Below, piece by piece: positions 44,701-58,100 of a stretch of 64,000 bases of DNA; within the stretch, counting starts at the first letter, position 1, and every line of letters begins with the position of its first letter. The stretch covers positions 3,607,001 to 3,671,000 of the forward strand of contig JAYJMM010000111.1 of assembly GCA_037349105.1 (NCBI GenBank), given 5' to 3'. The position numbers and the translations under genes were made by a program. The DNA comes from Limnomonas spitsbergensis (taxonomy: Eukaryota; Chlorophyta; Chlorophyceae; Chlamydomonadales). The notes under the pieces are model-generated. The model was not told where the DNA came from and made no database searches. It saw only the letters and a program-made list of their open reading frames with translations.

Positions 44701-47700
44701 CCCAGGCATAGCTGAGAAGTGGGTATAGAACGCCGGAAGTGAGGGGCTGGAGAGCGTGCTTCATTGCTGGTGTGCATCCATGGCTCCAGCATGGAGACTG
44801 GGTGTGCATGTGTGTGCATCAGTGCATCAGTGCATGTGTGCCTCCTCACCCTCGTCGCTCATGTCACATTTCATTTGTGCTGTCGTCTTAGGTACCTGAG
44901 TGTGGTTTATCTTTTCGTTGTGCATACAATCCTTCCGGCCCTCTCAACCTCCTTTTAGCAAGCTGACCCCATCCATGATGCAAGTCTACAACATGCTCTC
45001 CAGAAGGGGGAGGGACTGATATTTCCAGGCCTGCCATTTTCTGTATACCATTGGGTTTCACTTACATTGAGGTATGCCATCTTCTTCAGGCCATCACCAG
45101 CTGTGCCAGTGGAACGACTGGCTGCAACAACTGCAATGGATGCGGAGGGTCACCTCAAGTGAGAGGGGACTGAACAGTCTGAGTCAATTGTCAATTGTAG
45201 AGTCCTAATCAGTGCTTTGCCCATTACGGTCCTTATGGTGGCTGAATTACGTAGCTGCATTTCAGTCATTGGAATTACAGGGCAATTTCAGCTACTTTTG
45301 CCAGTAAGGGACAGTAATTACTAACAGGATTCCTGAATTACAGCGCATTTGCACAACACTAGTGCATGCCTTTGACCCTCCACCCGGCCACCGGCCACCA
45401 ACAAGACTTGTCACCCCAGGCCTGGCTGTGCTCAACACTCGAGGCAGAAAACATATAGGGAGGCAAATTCATTTGCCACTCTATCCATGCAAACCTCCTC
45501 TACATACTTCGGAGCGCTACATGCTCAAATAAACAAACCAGCATTCACTATTGCATGACATGAAAGGCCGCAGTTTCCTTTAATGATCAGGTGGCCTTTG
45601 CTTGTTTTTACGTTGTCTGACTTCTTCCTTGTCTGTCTGTCTGTCTCAGCAGTTTGCTGAGGATGTCCTAAACAGCTTGAAACCAGGCCATCATTGAGCC
45701 TCGGCCGATGCTACCACTACGTAGAAATATTTGAAAGTCTAGAACATGTCACTTTTGCATGCCAAGTAGAATGACGTGCGTCGTTTGATCCACTTTCGAC
45801 ACCCCTGACAATGCATTGCTTGCATTGCGCACGTGCTTCATGACAAAGAATGCCCCATGACAAGCTTCTCACCCTTACACGTCCAGGAAGGCTTCACATA
45901 CGTGTTGAGCAATGGTGGTCTGGCCACAAATATCACCTACCCATATGTGGGCCAAACCAACACCGACCCCAGCCCAGCACTGGACACAGATGCATGCAAC
46001 CAAGGTCTATATGTGAGGCCATGTATGAAAGAAACAATGAAACCAGGCATGTTTACGACTGGTATCATATCCGAGCATGGATCCATGAATGAACAGCAAG
46101 TCATCGATCTTATGATCTCGTGGAACATGTGCAAGGTATATCTTGAATGGTGGCTGAGAATCCAAGAAGTTGTGGCAGCCTATGAATTAGCAACTTCTGA
46201 TTGCACTTAACAGTACAGCTTTCTATCTTTACTTGCACAGGACAAAGGGCTTAGGGCAATTCATTGGTCAAAACATGTTCATCTTTTTGGGGGTAACATG
46301 ACGACGTATCAACGCCAACAGCCCCAACAGTTGCAATCCGTGTTCGTGCTAGCCTAGCTTAAGTGCTGTACATTTTCTCCCATACTGTTAATTCCAAACC
46401 TGACTATCATACTATGAAACTAAAAAGAAGCCTGTGGAAAGAGGAGAGGAAATGACCATGTAGTTTCACAGAAAATTCATGTTGGATGTGAATTTAAGGA
46501 ATCTCTGCATCTCTGGACACAGGTCAGTTCACGCCACAACGTCTGAGATACAAACGCTCAGCGATAGACAGAAAGAAAGACTACGCTTCCGGATTTTCGG
46601 TTGCGTTAAGGGTAGAGGAGTCCATCATGATAGGCCGCAGCAGTACACGTCCTACTGGTTATTCTTTGAGGGAACCCTGTGCTACCTGTGCCACTTGCTC
46701 CTGACCGAGGACAGGGTTTCTCAAGCACTTCGGAAAGGTATATAAGATCGGCCTCATTGAACCCACAGTTACCTAGGGGTAGCCATAACCAGCGCCATGG
46801 TGCCCCTAGTGATATGATACCATTAGACCATCCCATGTGTCTCCTCGTCTCAAACTGCTCAGTGGTGCCACTTATCCTCACTGCCTTGCCAAGAGGGTTA
46901 CCCTGATTAAGTGTGGCAGGCGGGAATCGAGCAGTTGCAGTTTTTGGTTTTAAGTTGGGACCCAAATTGTTTATCCTCATACACCCTGGCTTGTGAGGCC
47001 CGACACCCTGGCTTGCCCCAGAATCAGCCGCCCTTGTGGAAGCCATTTTGTTTCAACTTCCGTTGCCTACTTAACAACCTGTCGTATAACTTAAATCACC
47101 CTCTAGCTGGTCCAGCGGCAAATCGTCATTTCGGGCTATGATTGTAATTTGCCCGCCAACAGTGTTTCCACCATGCAGTCAGCGGTGGCCTATCAGGTGG
47201 GTCTCCCCTAGGTATTGGAGTGTGATTTTGAACTGACGGGCAGCCTTCACTTGTCCACCCTGGTCCAGTCGTTATATGTACCCTCATGTAGCAAAGGATG
47301 TTCGTATTATAAATCTGCAGTTCATGAGGCTAACCATGCACGGCTACATGGCCATAGTCAAGTGAGTGTGTTTTAAAGCCTTGCGATATCTTTCCACCAT
47401 GCAGACTTGAGGCTCTACATCCTCCTGCTGGGATCCTTTGCTGCTAGTTGCTCATATATTCTTGATATGTGCTTGTCCTCCTGCCGACTGTACACAGCCT
47501 GTGTCCATTGGCATTGCTGGCAGTTCACGTGCATTCAAGTACTACCAAGGAGGGATCCTCTCTGATGCAGCAACATGTGGCACCTCCTTGGACCATGCGA
47601 TTCTAGTGGTGGGCTACGACACGACCGCATCCACACCCTACTGGATCCTACATAACTAGTGGGGGACTGGCTGGGGTGAGAATGGCTTTTTGCAGGTGAC

Positions 47701-48309
47701 TTCCGTAAGTACCGTAAGCTGGTGTTGAGACATGAACATTGAGATTTTGCTACACAAGCTGAGCTGGCTTATTTTTTTGACACCTTGATGGCTGTGGGCT
47801 GCTGGAATTTGGCTTATGTGTCACAAGGTTACTCTTGGCACCATTCTCCATAGACGAGATTGATGGACGATGCAATGGTGCACAGCACTTGTATTTTATG
47901 TATGCTGTGTTTCACATTGTGGCATTTGGCATATCCCTCCCACGGCAAAATCGGCAAGTATCGATTTTAATATTTGATTATATACTTTCAAATCATGCTT
48001 GAAGGTTCTTTCTTTGCGTGCCCTTTCCAGATTGCATCAGTACTCTCATCGTCCAACCCAGAGGGCATTTGTGGGATTCTCAGCGATGCAAGCATCCCAC
48101 TTAAGACGGTGGGCGCAATCAACCCTCCTATGCCCCCTCCGGGCTCCAGCGATGGCAGCGGCACGCAAGGTGGCGGTGCTGTGGGTGCTCTGCTCCCGCC
48201 GTCGCCTCCCAAATCGGCTACTTGGGGGCATCCTGTCTCACAAATGGGCATCCTAGTTATCACATTGTCGATGATGGCCACATGCATGATTGGCCTCATG
48301 CTTTCATAA
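41790..48309 (+). CDS. Papain-family (C1A) cysteine protease with I29 prodomain and hydrophobic C-terminal tail; two in-frame TAG codons
   Basis: Eleven exons: 41790-41903, 42330-42401, 42690-42770, 43097-43155, 43842-43917, 44445-44537, 45090-45158, 45887-46012, 47116-47196, 47498-47704, 48031-48309. Sites are GT-AG and phases match throughout (418 codons plus TAA). Residues 1-23 are a signal peptide (LLCLLVGLLCC, cleavage near WIEA). About 39-109 is an I29 prodomain (AFGSWRSTFTLSYNV, DRLVIFNEAVDYCISYN, LGPYHDLSNAEF). The mature enzyme begins near PIPLARDW: catalytic Cys138 in CGNCWTFSAAGAISG, disulfide-type cysteines in SCASGTTGCNNCNGCGG, FTYVLSNGGLA then YPYVG, catalytic His290 in SLDHAILVVGY, Asn310 in YWILHN and WGTGWGENGF. 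The C terminus is a Pro/Gly/Ser-rich stalk and a 21-residue hydrophobic end (398-418), so it may be membrane or GPI anchored. TAG replaces residue 132, the oxyanion-hole Gln (papain Gln19), and residue 311, after the active-site Asn. Exon 1 has the weakest donor (AAG/GTTGCT). Either TAG is decoded or this is a young pseudogene. Confidence 0.85.
43590..43617 (+). repeat. Telomere-like TTTAGGG traces in protease intron 4
   Basis: GGTTAAGGGTTTAGGGTTTA resembles two to three degenerate plant/algal telomere units. A similar stretch (GGTTAAGGGCTTAGGGTTTA) lies at about 44002-44026 in the next intron. They are too short to be a functional telomere. Confidence 0.5.
43700..43747 (+). repeat. Short tandem duplication after a poly-C run, protease intron 4
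   Basis: AAAGACCATGTGTTTCCTTG occurs twice in tandem, about 26 bp apart, right after a run of about 14 C residues near 43673-43686. Confidence 0.7.
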
Positions 48310-48978
48310 TCATTTATATGGTAAAAGAATATTAAATAATCTATAAAGGCTTCAGCCATGACGTGATTATGTCGGATACATCGGTGATTGATGCACAATT
48401 GTTGTCGCTATGGACTGTTCTTCTCCTTTGGACAGAATGCCGTGGGTTTAGGCTTTGGCTTTGTATAACTGTACGTAGCGAGTGACACTTTGTGGCATGA
48501 TGCATTGCCATACAACCTTATGCGTCTGTAATAAAAGTGGCTCATGGGGCTCATTTGAATATATTTGGGGGCTCATTTAAATACTTTTGTCACTCACCGG
48601 TAGATATACTGATACCTTAAATTTGGCATGCTTTCATGATGTGTTTGCTTTCACCGATTCTACTGCAAAAAGGTAGGCAATAAATAAACGAAAAGTCTGA
48701 ATATGTAATCCAGGCATGCTCTAACGCCACATTACAACCCACTAGAGAACCCGTAAGTAAGCAGCAATGAAATCGTCAGTAGGGTGGAGATGATGATAAT
48801 GCTCTAGACAGACAATTTGACCTCGCCGAAGAAGTACAAGGACTATGAAATTGACTTTCATGTGCCTGATATGGTCATGCATTATTTGCCTCGAGAGTTC
48901 CGTAATATCGTGATGCCTTTATACTGAGGGCCATACCAAACCAGATATTAAAACTGAAACTGTCGCAGCCCGTCCATG
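48310..48978. other. Protease 3' region and left flank of the 6/8-bp array
   Basis: Contains the candidate poly(A) signal at 48527 and AT-rich sequence. No further gene is seen before the array starts at 48979. Confidence 0.5.
48527..48535 (+). terminator. Poly(A) signal TGTAA/AATAAA after the protease gene
   Basis: TGTAA (48527-48531) overlaps AATAAA (48530-48535), about 220 bp after the stop at 48309. TGTAA is the usual poly(A) signal of green algae such as Chlamydomonas and Volvox. The cleavage site is not visible. Confidence 0.5.
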
Positions 48979-49194
48979 CCGCTGCCGCTGCCGCTGCCGC
49001 TGCCGCTGCCGCTGCCGCTGCCGCTGCCGCTGCCGCTGCCGCTGCCGCTGCCGCTGCCGCTGCCGCTGCCGCTGCCGCTGCCGCTGCCGCTGCCGCTGCC
49101 GCTGCCGATGCCGATGCCGATGCCGATGCCGATGCCGATGCCGATGCCGATGCCGATGCCGATGCCGCTGCCGCTGCCGCTGCCGCTGCCGCTG
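48979..49194 (+). repeat. CCGCTG blocks at the left edge of the array
   Basis: CCGCTG occurs 21 times (48979-49104), then CCGATG 10 times (49105-49164), then CCGCTG 5 times (49165-49194). The C-for-A variant appears nowhere else in either array. Confidence 0.95.
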
Positions 49195-50418
49195 CCGATG
49201 CCGATGCCGATGCCGATGCCGATGCCGATGCCGATGCCGATGCCGATGCCGATGCCGATGCCGATGCCGATGCCGATGCCGATGCCGATGCCGATGCCGA
49301 TGCCGATGCCGATGCCGATGCCGATGCCGATGCCGATGCCGATGCCGATGCCGATGCCGATGCCGATGCCGATGCCGATGCCGATGCCGATGCCGATGCC
49401 GATGCCGATGCCGATGCCGATGCCGATGCCGATGCCGATGCCGATGCCGATGCCGATGCCGATGCCGATGCCGATGCCGATGCCGATGCCGATGCCGATG
49501 CCGATGCCGATGCCGATGCCGATGCCGATGCCGATGCCGATGCCGATGCCGATGCCGATGCCGATGCCGATGCCGATGCCGATGCCGATGCCGATGCCGA
49601 TGCCGATGCCGATGCCGATGCCGATGCCGATGCCGATGCCGATGCCGATGCCGATGCCGATGCCGATGCCGATGCCGATGCCGATGCCGATGCCGATGCC
49701 GATGCCGATGCCGATGCCGATGCCGATGCCGATGCCGATGCCGATGCCGATGCCGATGCCGATGCCGATGCCGATGCCGATGCCGATGCCGATGCCGATG
49801 CCGATGCCGATGCCGATGCCGATGCCGATGCCGATGCCGATGCCGATGCCGATGCCGATGCCGATGCCGATGCCGATGCCGATGCCGATGCCGATGCCGA
49901 TGCCGATGCCGATGCCGATGCCGATGCCGATGCCGATGCCGATGCCGATGCCGATGCCGATGCCGATGCCGATGCCGATGCCGATGCCGATGCCGATGCC
50001 GATGCCGATGCCGATGCCGATGCCGATGCCGATGCCGATGCCGATGCCGATGCCGATGCCGATGCCGATGCCGATGCCGATGCCGATGCCGATGCCGATG
50101 CCGATGCCGATGCCGATGCCGATGCCGATGCCGATGCCGATGCCGATGCCGATGCCGATGCCGATGCCGATGCCGATGCCGATGCCGATGCCGATGCCGA
50201 TGCCGATGCCGATGCCGATGCCGATGCCGATGCCGATGCCGATGCCGATGCCGATGCCGATGCCGATGCCGATGCCGATGCCGATGCCGATGCCGATGCC
50301 GATGCCGATGCCGATGCCGATGCCGATGCCGATGCCGATGCCGATGCCGATGCCGATGCCGATGCCGATGCCGATGCCGATGCCGATGCCGATGCCGATG
50401 CCGATGCCGATGCCGATG
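49195..50418 (+). repeat. CCGATG array, 204 copies
   Basis: Perfect 6-bp tandem repeat over 1,224 bp. No substitution seen. Confidence 0.97.
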
Positions 50419-50626
50419 CCACGATGCCACGATGCCACGATGCCACGATGCCACGATGCCACGATGCCACGATGCCACGATGCCACGATGCCACGATGCC
50501 ACGATGCCACGATGCCACGATGCCACGATGCCACGATGCCACGATGCCACGATGCCACGATGCCACGATGCCACGATGCCACGATGCCACGATGCCACGA
50601 TGCCACGATGCCACGATGCCACGATG
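50419..50626 (+). repeat. CCACGATG array, 26 copies
   Basis: Perfect 8-bp tandem repeat. The unit equals CCGATG with AC inserted after CC. Confidence 0.97.
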
Positions 50627-52282
50627 CCGATGCCGATGCCGATGCCGATGCCGATGCCGATGCCGATGCCGATGCCGATGCCGATGCCGATGCCGATGCC
50701 GATGCCGATGCCGATGCCGATGCCGATGCCGATGCCGATGCCGATGCCGATGCCGATGCCGATGCCGATGCCGATGCCGATGCCGATGCCGATGCCGATG
50801 CCGATGCCGATGCCGATGCCGATGCCGATGCCGATGCCGATGCCGATGCCGATGCCGATGCCGATGCCGATGCCGATGCCGATGCCGATGCCGATGCCGA
50901 TGCCGATGCCGATGCCGATGCCGATGCCGATGCCGATGCCGATGCCGATGCCGATGCCGATGCCGATGCCGATGCCGATGCCGATGCCGATGCCGATGCC
51001 GATGCCGATGCCGATGCCGATGCCGATGCCGATGCCGATGCCGATGCCGATGCCGATGCCGATGCCGATGCCGATGCCGATGCCGATGCCGATGCCGATG
51101 CCGATGCCGATGCCGATGCCGATGCCGATGCCGATGCCGATGCCGATGCCGATGCCGATGCCGATGCCGATGCCGATGCCGATGCCGATGCCGATGCCGA
51201 TGCCGATGCCGATGCCGATGCCGATGCCGATGCCGATGCCGATGCCGATGCCGATGCCGATGCCGATGCCGATGCCGATGCCGATGCCGATGCCGATGCC
51301 GATGCCGATGCCGATGCCGATGCCGATGCCGATGCCGATGCCGATGCCGATGCCGATGCCGATGCCGATGCCGATGCCGATGCCGATGCCGATGCCGATG
51401 CCGATGCCGATGCCGATGCCGATGCCGATGCCGATGCCGATGCCGATGCCGATGCCGATGCCGATGCCGATGCCGATGCCGATGCCGATGCCGATGCCGA
51501 TGCCGATGCCGATGCCGATGCCGATGCCGATGCCGATGCCGATGCCGATGCCGATGCCGATGCCGATGCCGATGCCGATGCCGATGCCGATGCCGATGCC
51601 GATGCCGATGCCGATGCCGATGCCGATGCCGATGCCGATGCCGATGCCGATGCCGATGCCGATGCCGATGCCGATGCCGATGCCGATGCCGATGCCGATG
51701 CCGATGCCGATGCCGATGCCGATGCCGATGCCGATGCCGATGCCGATGCCGATGCCGATGCCGATGCCGATGCCGATGCCGATGCCGATGCCGATGCCGA
51801 TGCCGATGCCGATGCCGATGCCGATGCCGATGCCGATGCCGATGCCGATGCCGATGCCGATGCCGATGCCGATGCCGATGCCGATGCCGATGCCGATGCC
51901 GATGCCGATGCCGATGCCGATGCCGATGCCGATGCCGATGCCGATGCCGATGCCGATGCCGATGCCGATGCCGATGCCGATGCCGATGCCGATGCCGATG
52001 CCGATGCCGATGCCGATGCCGATGCCGATGCCGATGCCGATGCCGATGCCGATGCCGATGCCGATGCCGATGCCGATGCCGATGCCGATGCCGATGCCGA
52101 TGCCGATGCCGATGCCGATGCCGATGCCGATGCCGATGCCGATGCCGATGCCGATGCCGATGCCGATGCCGATGCCGATGCCGATGCCGATGCCGATGCC
52201 GATGCCGATGCCGATGCCGATGCCGATGCCGATGCCGATGCCGATGCCGATGCCGATGCCGATGCCGATGCCGATGCCGATG
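50627..52282 (+). repeat. CCGATG array, 276 copies
   Basis: Perfect 6-bp tandem repeat over 1,656 bp. Confidence 0.97.
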
Positions 52283-52418
52283 CCACGATGCCACGATGCC
52301 ACGATGCCACGATGCGACGATGCGACGATGCCACGATGCCACGATGCCACGATGCCACGATGCCACGATGCCACGATGCCACGATGCCACGATGCCACGA
52401 TGCCACGATGCCACGATG
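52283..52418 (+). repeat. CCACGATG array, 17 copies
   Basis: 8-bp repeat with two adjacent variant units reading GCGACGATG near 52314-52329; otherwise perfect. Confidence 0.97.
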
Positions 52419-53336
52419 CCGATGCCGATGCCGATGCCGATGCCGATGCCGATGCCGATGCCGATGCCGATGCCGATGCCGATGCCGATGCCGATGCCGA
52501 TGCCGATGCCGATGCCGATGCCGATGCCGATGCCGATGCCGATGCCGATGCCGATGCCGATGCCGATGCCGATGCCGATGCCGATGCCGATGCCGATGCC
52601 GATGCCGATGCCGATGCCGATGCCGATGCCGATGCCGATGCCGATGCCGATGCCGATGCCGATGCCGATGCCGATGCCGATGCCGATGCCGATGCCGATG
52701 CCGATGCCGATGCCGATGCCGATGCCGATGCCGATGCCGATGCCGATGCCGATGCCGATGCCGATGCCGATGCCGATGCCGATGCCGATGCCGATGCCGA
52801 TGCCGATGCCGATGCCGATGCCGATGCCGATGCCGATGCCGATGCCGATGCCGATGCCGATGCCGATGCCGATGCCGATGCCGATGCCGATGCCGATGCC
52901 GATGCCGATGCCGATGCCGATGCCGATGCCGATGCCGATGCCGATGCCGATGCCGATGCCGATGCCGATGCCGATGCCGATGCCGATGCCGATGCCGATG
53001 CCGATGCCGATGCCGATGCCGATGCCGATGCCGATGCCGATGCCGATGCCGATGCCGATGCCGATGCCGATGCCGATGCCGATGCCGATGCCGATGCCGA
53101 TGCCGATGCCGATGCCGATGCCGATGCCGATGCCGATGCCGATGCCGATGCCGATGCCGATGCCGATGCCGATGCCGATGCCGATGCCGATGCCGATGCC
53201 GATGCCGATGCCGATGCCGATGCCGATGCCGATGCCGATGCCGATGCCGATGCCGATGCCGATGCCGATGCCGATGCCGATGCCGATGCCGATGCCGATG
53301 CCGATGCCGATGCCGATGCCGATGCCGATGCCGATG
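52419..53336 (+). repeat. CCGATG array, 153 copies
   Basis: Perfect 6-bp tandem repeat over 918 bp. Confidence 0.97.
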
Positions 53337-53472
53337 CCACGATGCCACGATGCCACGATGCCACGATGCCACGATGCCACGATGCCACGATGCCACGATG
53401 CCACGATGCCACGATGCCACGATGCCACGATGCCACGATGCCACGATGCCACGATGCCACGATGCCACGATG
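53337..53472 (+). repeat. CCACGATG array, 17 copies
   Basis: 8-bp repeat with the same copy number as the block at 52283, which suggests the two were duplicated together. Confidence 0.97.
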
Positions 53473-55188
53473 CCGATGCCGATGCCGATGCCGATGCCGA
53501 TGCCGATGCCGATGCCGATGCCGATGCCGATGCCGATGCCGATGCCGATGCCGATGCCGATGCCGATGCCGATGCCGATGCCGATGCCGATGCCGATGCC
53601 GATGCCGATGCCGATGCCGATGCCGATGCCGATGCCGATGCCGATGCCGATGCCGATGCCGATGCCGATGCCGATGCCGATGCCGATGCCGATGCCGATG
53701 CCGATGCCGATGCCGATGCCGATGCCGATGCCGATGCCGATGCCGATGCCGATGCCGATGCCGATGCCGATGCCGATGCCGATGCCGATGCCGATGCCGA
53801 TGCCGATGCCGATGCCGATGCCGATGCCGATGCCGATGCCGATGCCGATGCCGATGCCGATGCCGATGCCGATGCCGATGCCGATGCCGATGCCGATGCC
53901 GATGCCGATGCCGATGCCGATGCCGATGCCGATGCCGATGCCGATGCCGATGCCGATGCCGATGCCGATGCCGATGCCGATGCCGATGCCGATGCCGATG
54001 CCGATGCCGATGCCGATGCCGATGCCGATGCCGATGCCGATGCCGATGCCGATGCCGATGCCGATGCCGATGCCGATGCCGATGCCGATGCCGATGCCGA
54101 TGCCGATGCCGATGCCGATGCCGATGCCGATGCCGATGCCGATGCCGATGCCGATGCCGATGCCGATGCCGATGCCGATGCCGATGCCGATGCCGATGCC
54201 GATGCCGATGCCGATGCCGATGCCGATGCCGATGCCGATGCCGATGCCGATGCCGATGCCGATGCCGATGCCGATGCCGATGCCGATGCCGATGCCGATG
54301 CCGATGCCGATGCCGATGCCGATGCCGATGCCGATGCCGATGCCGATGCCGATGCCGATGCCGATGCCGATGCCGATGCCGATGCCGATGCCGATGCCGA
54401 TGCCGATGCCGATGCCGATGCCGATGCCGATGCCGATGCCGATGCCGATGCCGATGCCGATGCCGATGCCGATGCCGATGCCGATGCCGATGCCGATGCC
54501 GATGCCGATGCCGATGCCGATGCCGATGCCGATGCCGATGCCGATGCCGATGCCGATGCCGATGCCGATGCCGATGCCGATGCCGATGCCGATGCCGATG
54601 CCGATGCCGATGCCGATGCCGATGCCGATGCCGATGCCGATGCCGATGCCGATGCCGATGCCGATGCCGATGCCGATGCCGATGCCGATGCCGATGCCGA
54701 TGCCGATGCCGATGCCGATGCCGATGCCGATGCCGATGCCGATGCCGATGCCGATGCCGATGCCGATGCCGATGCCGATGCCGATGCCGATGCCGATGCC
54801 GATGCCGATGCCGATGCCGATGCCGATGCCGATGCCGATGCCGATGCCGATGCCGATGCCGATGCCGATGCCGATGCCGATGCCGATGCCGATGCCGATG
54901 CCGATGCCGATGCCGATGCCGATGCCGATGCCGATGCCGATGCCGATGCCGATGCCGATGCCGATGCCGATGCCGATGCCGATGCCGATGCCGATGCCGA
55001 TGCCGATGCCGATGCCGATGCCGATGCCGATGCCGATGCCGATGCCGATGCCGATGCCGATGCCGATGCCGATGCCGATGCCGATGCCGATGCCGATGCC
55101 GATGCCGATGCCGATGCCGATGCCGATGCCGATGCCGATGCCGATGCCGATGCCGATGCCGATGCCGATGCCGATGCCGATGCCGATG
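53473..55188 (+). repeat. CCGATG array, 286 copies
   Basis: Perfect 6-bp tandem repeat over 1,716 bp, the longest pure 6-bp block in the window. Confidence 0.97.
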
Positions 55189-58100
55189 CCACGATGCCAC
55201 GATGCCACGATGCCACGATGCCACGATGCCACGATGCCACGATGCCACGATGCCACGATGCCACGATGCCACGATGCCACGATGCCATGATGCCACGATG
55301 CCACGATGCCACGATGCCACGATGCCACGATGCCACGATGCCACGATGCCACGATGCCACGATGCCACGATGCCACGATGCCACGATGCCACGATGCCAC
55401 GATGCCACGATGCCACGATGCCACGATGCCACGATGCCACGATGCCACGATGCCACGATGCCACGATGCCACGATGCCACGATGCCACGATGCCACGATG
55501 CCACGATGCCACGATGCCACGATGCCACGATGCCACGATGCCACGATGCCACGATGCCACGATGCCACGATGCCACGATGCCACGATGCCACGATGCCAC
55601 GATGCCACGATGCCACGATGCCACGATGCCACGATGCCACGATGCCACGATGCCACGATGCCACGATGCCACGATGCCACGATGCCACGATGCCACGATG
55701 CCACGATGCCACGATGCCACGATGCCACGATGCCACGATGCCACGATGCCACGATGCCACGATGCCACGATGCCACGATGCCACGATGCCACGATGCCAC
55801 GATGCCACGATGCCACGATGCCACGATGCCACGATGCCACGATGCCACGATGCCACGATGCCACGATGCCACGATGCCACGATGCCACGATGCCACGATG
55901 CCACGATGCCACGATGCCACGATGCCACGATGCCACGATGCCACGATGCCACGATGCCACGATGCCACGATGCCACGATGCCACGATGCCACGATGCCAC
56001 GATGCCACGATGCCACGATGCCACGATGCCACGATGCCACGATGCCACGATGCCACGATGCCACGATACCACGATGCCACGATGCCACGATGCCACGATG
56101 CCACGATGCCACGATGCCACGATGCCACGATGCCACGATGCCACGATGCCACGATGCCACGATGCCACGATGCCACGATGCCACGATGCCACGATGCCAC
56201 GATGCCACGATGCCACGATGCCACGATGCCACGATGCCACGATGCCACGATGCCACGATGCCACGATGCCACGATGCCACGATGCCACGATGCCACGATG
56301 CCACGATGCCACGATGCCACGATGCCACGATGCCACGATGCCACGATGCCACGATGCCACGATGCCACGATGCCACGATGCCACGATGCCACGATGCCAT
56401 GATGCCACGATGCCACGATGCCACGATGCCACGATGCCACGATGCCACGATGCCACGATGCCACGATGCCACGATGCCACGATGCCACGATGCCACGATG
56501 CCACGATGCCACGATGCCACGATGCCACGATGCCACGATGCCACGATGCCACGATGCCACGATGCCACGATGCCACGATGCCACGATGCCACGATGCCAC
56601 GATGCCACGATGCCACGATGCCACGATGCCACGATGCCACGATGCCACGATGCCACGATGCCACGATGCCACGATGCCACGATGCCACGATGCCACGATG
56701 CCACGATGCCACGATGCCACGATGCCACGATGCCACGATGCCACGATGCCACGATGCCACGATGCCACGATGCCACGATGCCACGATGCCACGATGCCAC
56801 GATGCCACGATGCCACGATGCCACGATGCCACGATGCCACGATGCCACGATGCCACGATGCCACGATGCCACGATGCCACGATGCCACGATGCCACGATG
56901 CCACGATGCCACGATGCCACGATGCCACGATGCCACGATGCCACGATGCCACGATGCCACGATGCCACGATGCCACGATGCCACGATGCCACGATGCCAC
57001 GATGCCACGATGCCACGATGCCACGATGCCACGATGCCACGATGCCACGATGCCACGATGCCACGATGCCACGATGCCACGATGCCACGATGCCACGATG
57101 CCACGATGCCACGATGCCACGATGCCACGATGCCACGATGCCACGATGCCACGATGCCACGATGCCACGATGCCACGATACCACGATGCCACGATGCCAC
57201 GATGCCACGATGCCACGATGCCACGATGCCACGATGCCACGATGCCACGATGCCACGATGCCACGATGCCACGATGCCACGATGCCACGATGCCACGATG
57301 CCACGATGCCACGATGCCACGATGCCACGATGCCACGATGCCACGATGCCACGATGCCACGATGCCACGATGCCACGATGCCACGATGCCACGATGCCAC
57401 GATGCCACGATGCCACGATGCCACGATGCCACAATGCCACGATGCCACGATGCCACGATGCCACGATGCCACGATGCCACGATGCCACGATGCCACGATG
57501 CCACGATGCCACGATGCCACGATGCCACGATGCCACGATGCCACGATGCCACGATGCCACGATGCCACGATCGATGCCACGATGCCACGATGCCACGATG
57601 CCACGATGCCACGATGCCACGATGCCACGATGCCACGATGCCACGATGCCACGATGCCACGATGCCACGATGCCACGATGCCACGATGCCACGATGCCAC
57701 GATGCCACGATGCCACGATGCCACGATGCCACGATGCCACGATGCCACGATGCCACGATGCCACGATGCCACGATGCCACGATGCCACGATGCCACGATG
57801 CCACGATGCCACGATGCCACGATGCCACGATGCCACGATGCCACGATGCCACGATGCCACGATGCCACGATGCCACGATGCCACGATGCCACGATGCCAC
57901 GATGCCACGATGCCACGATGCCACGATGCCACGATGCCACGATGCCACGATGCCACGATGCCACGATGCCACGATGCCACGATGCCACGATGCCACGATG
58001 CCACGATGCCACGATGCCACGATGCCACGATGCCACGATGCCACGATGCCACGATGCCACGATGCCACGATGCCACGATGCCACGATGCCACGATGCCAC

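Noticed and set aside
46606..47046. 146-codon minus-strand frame
   Set aside because: Lies within protease intron 8, antisense, with no recognisable domain.
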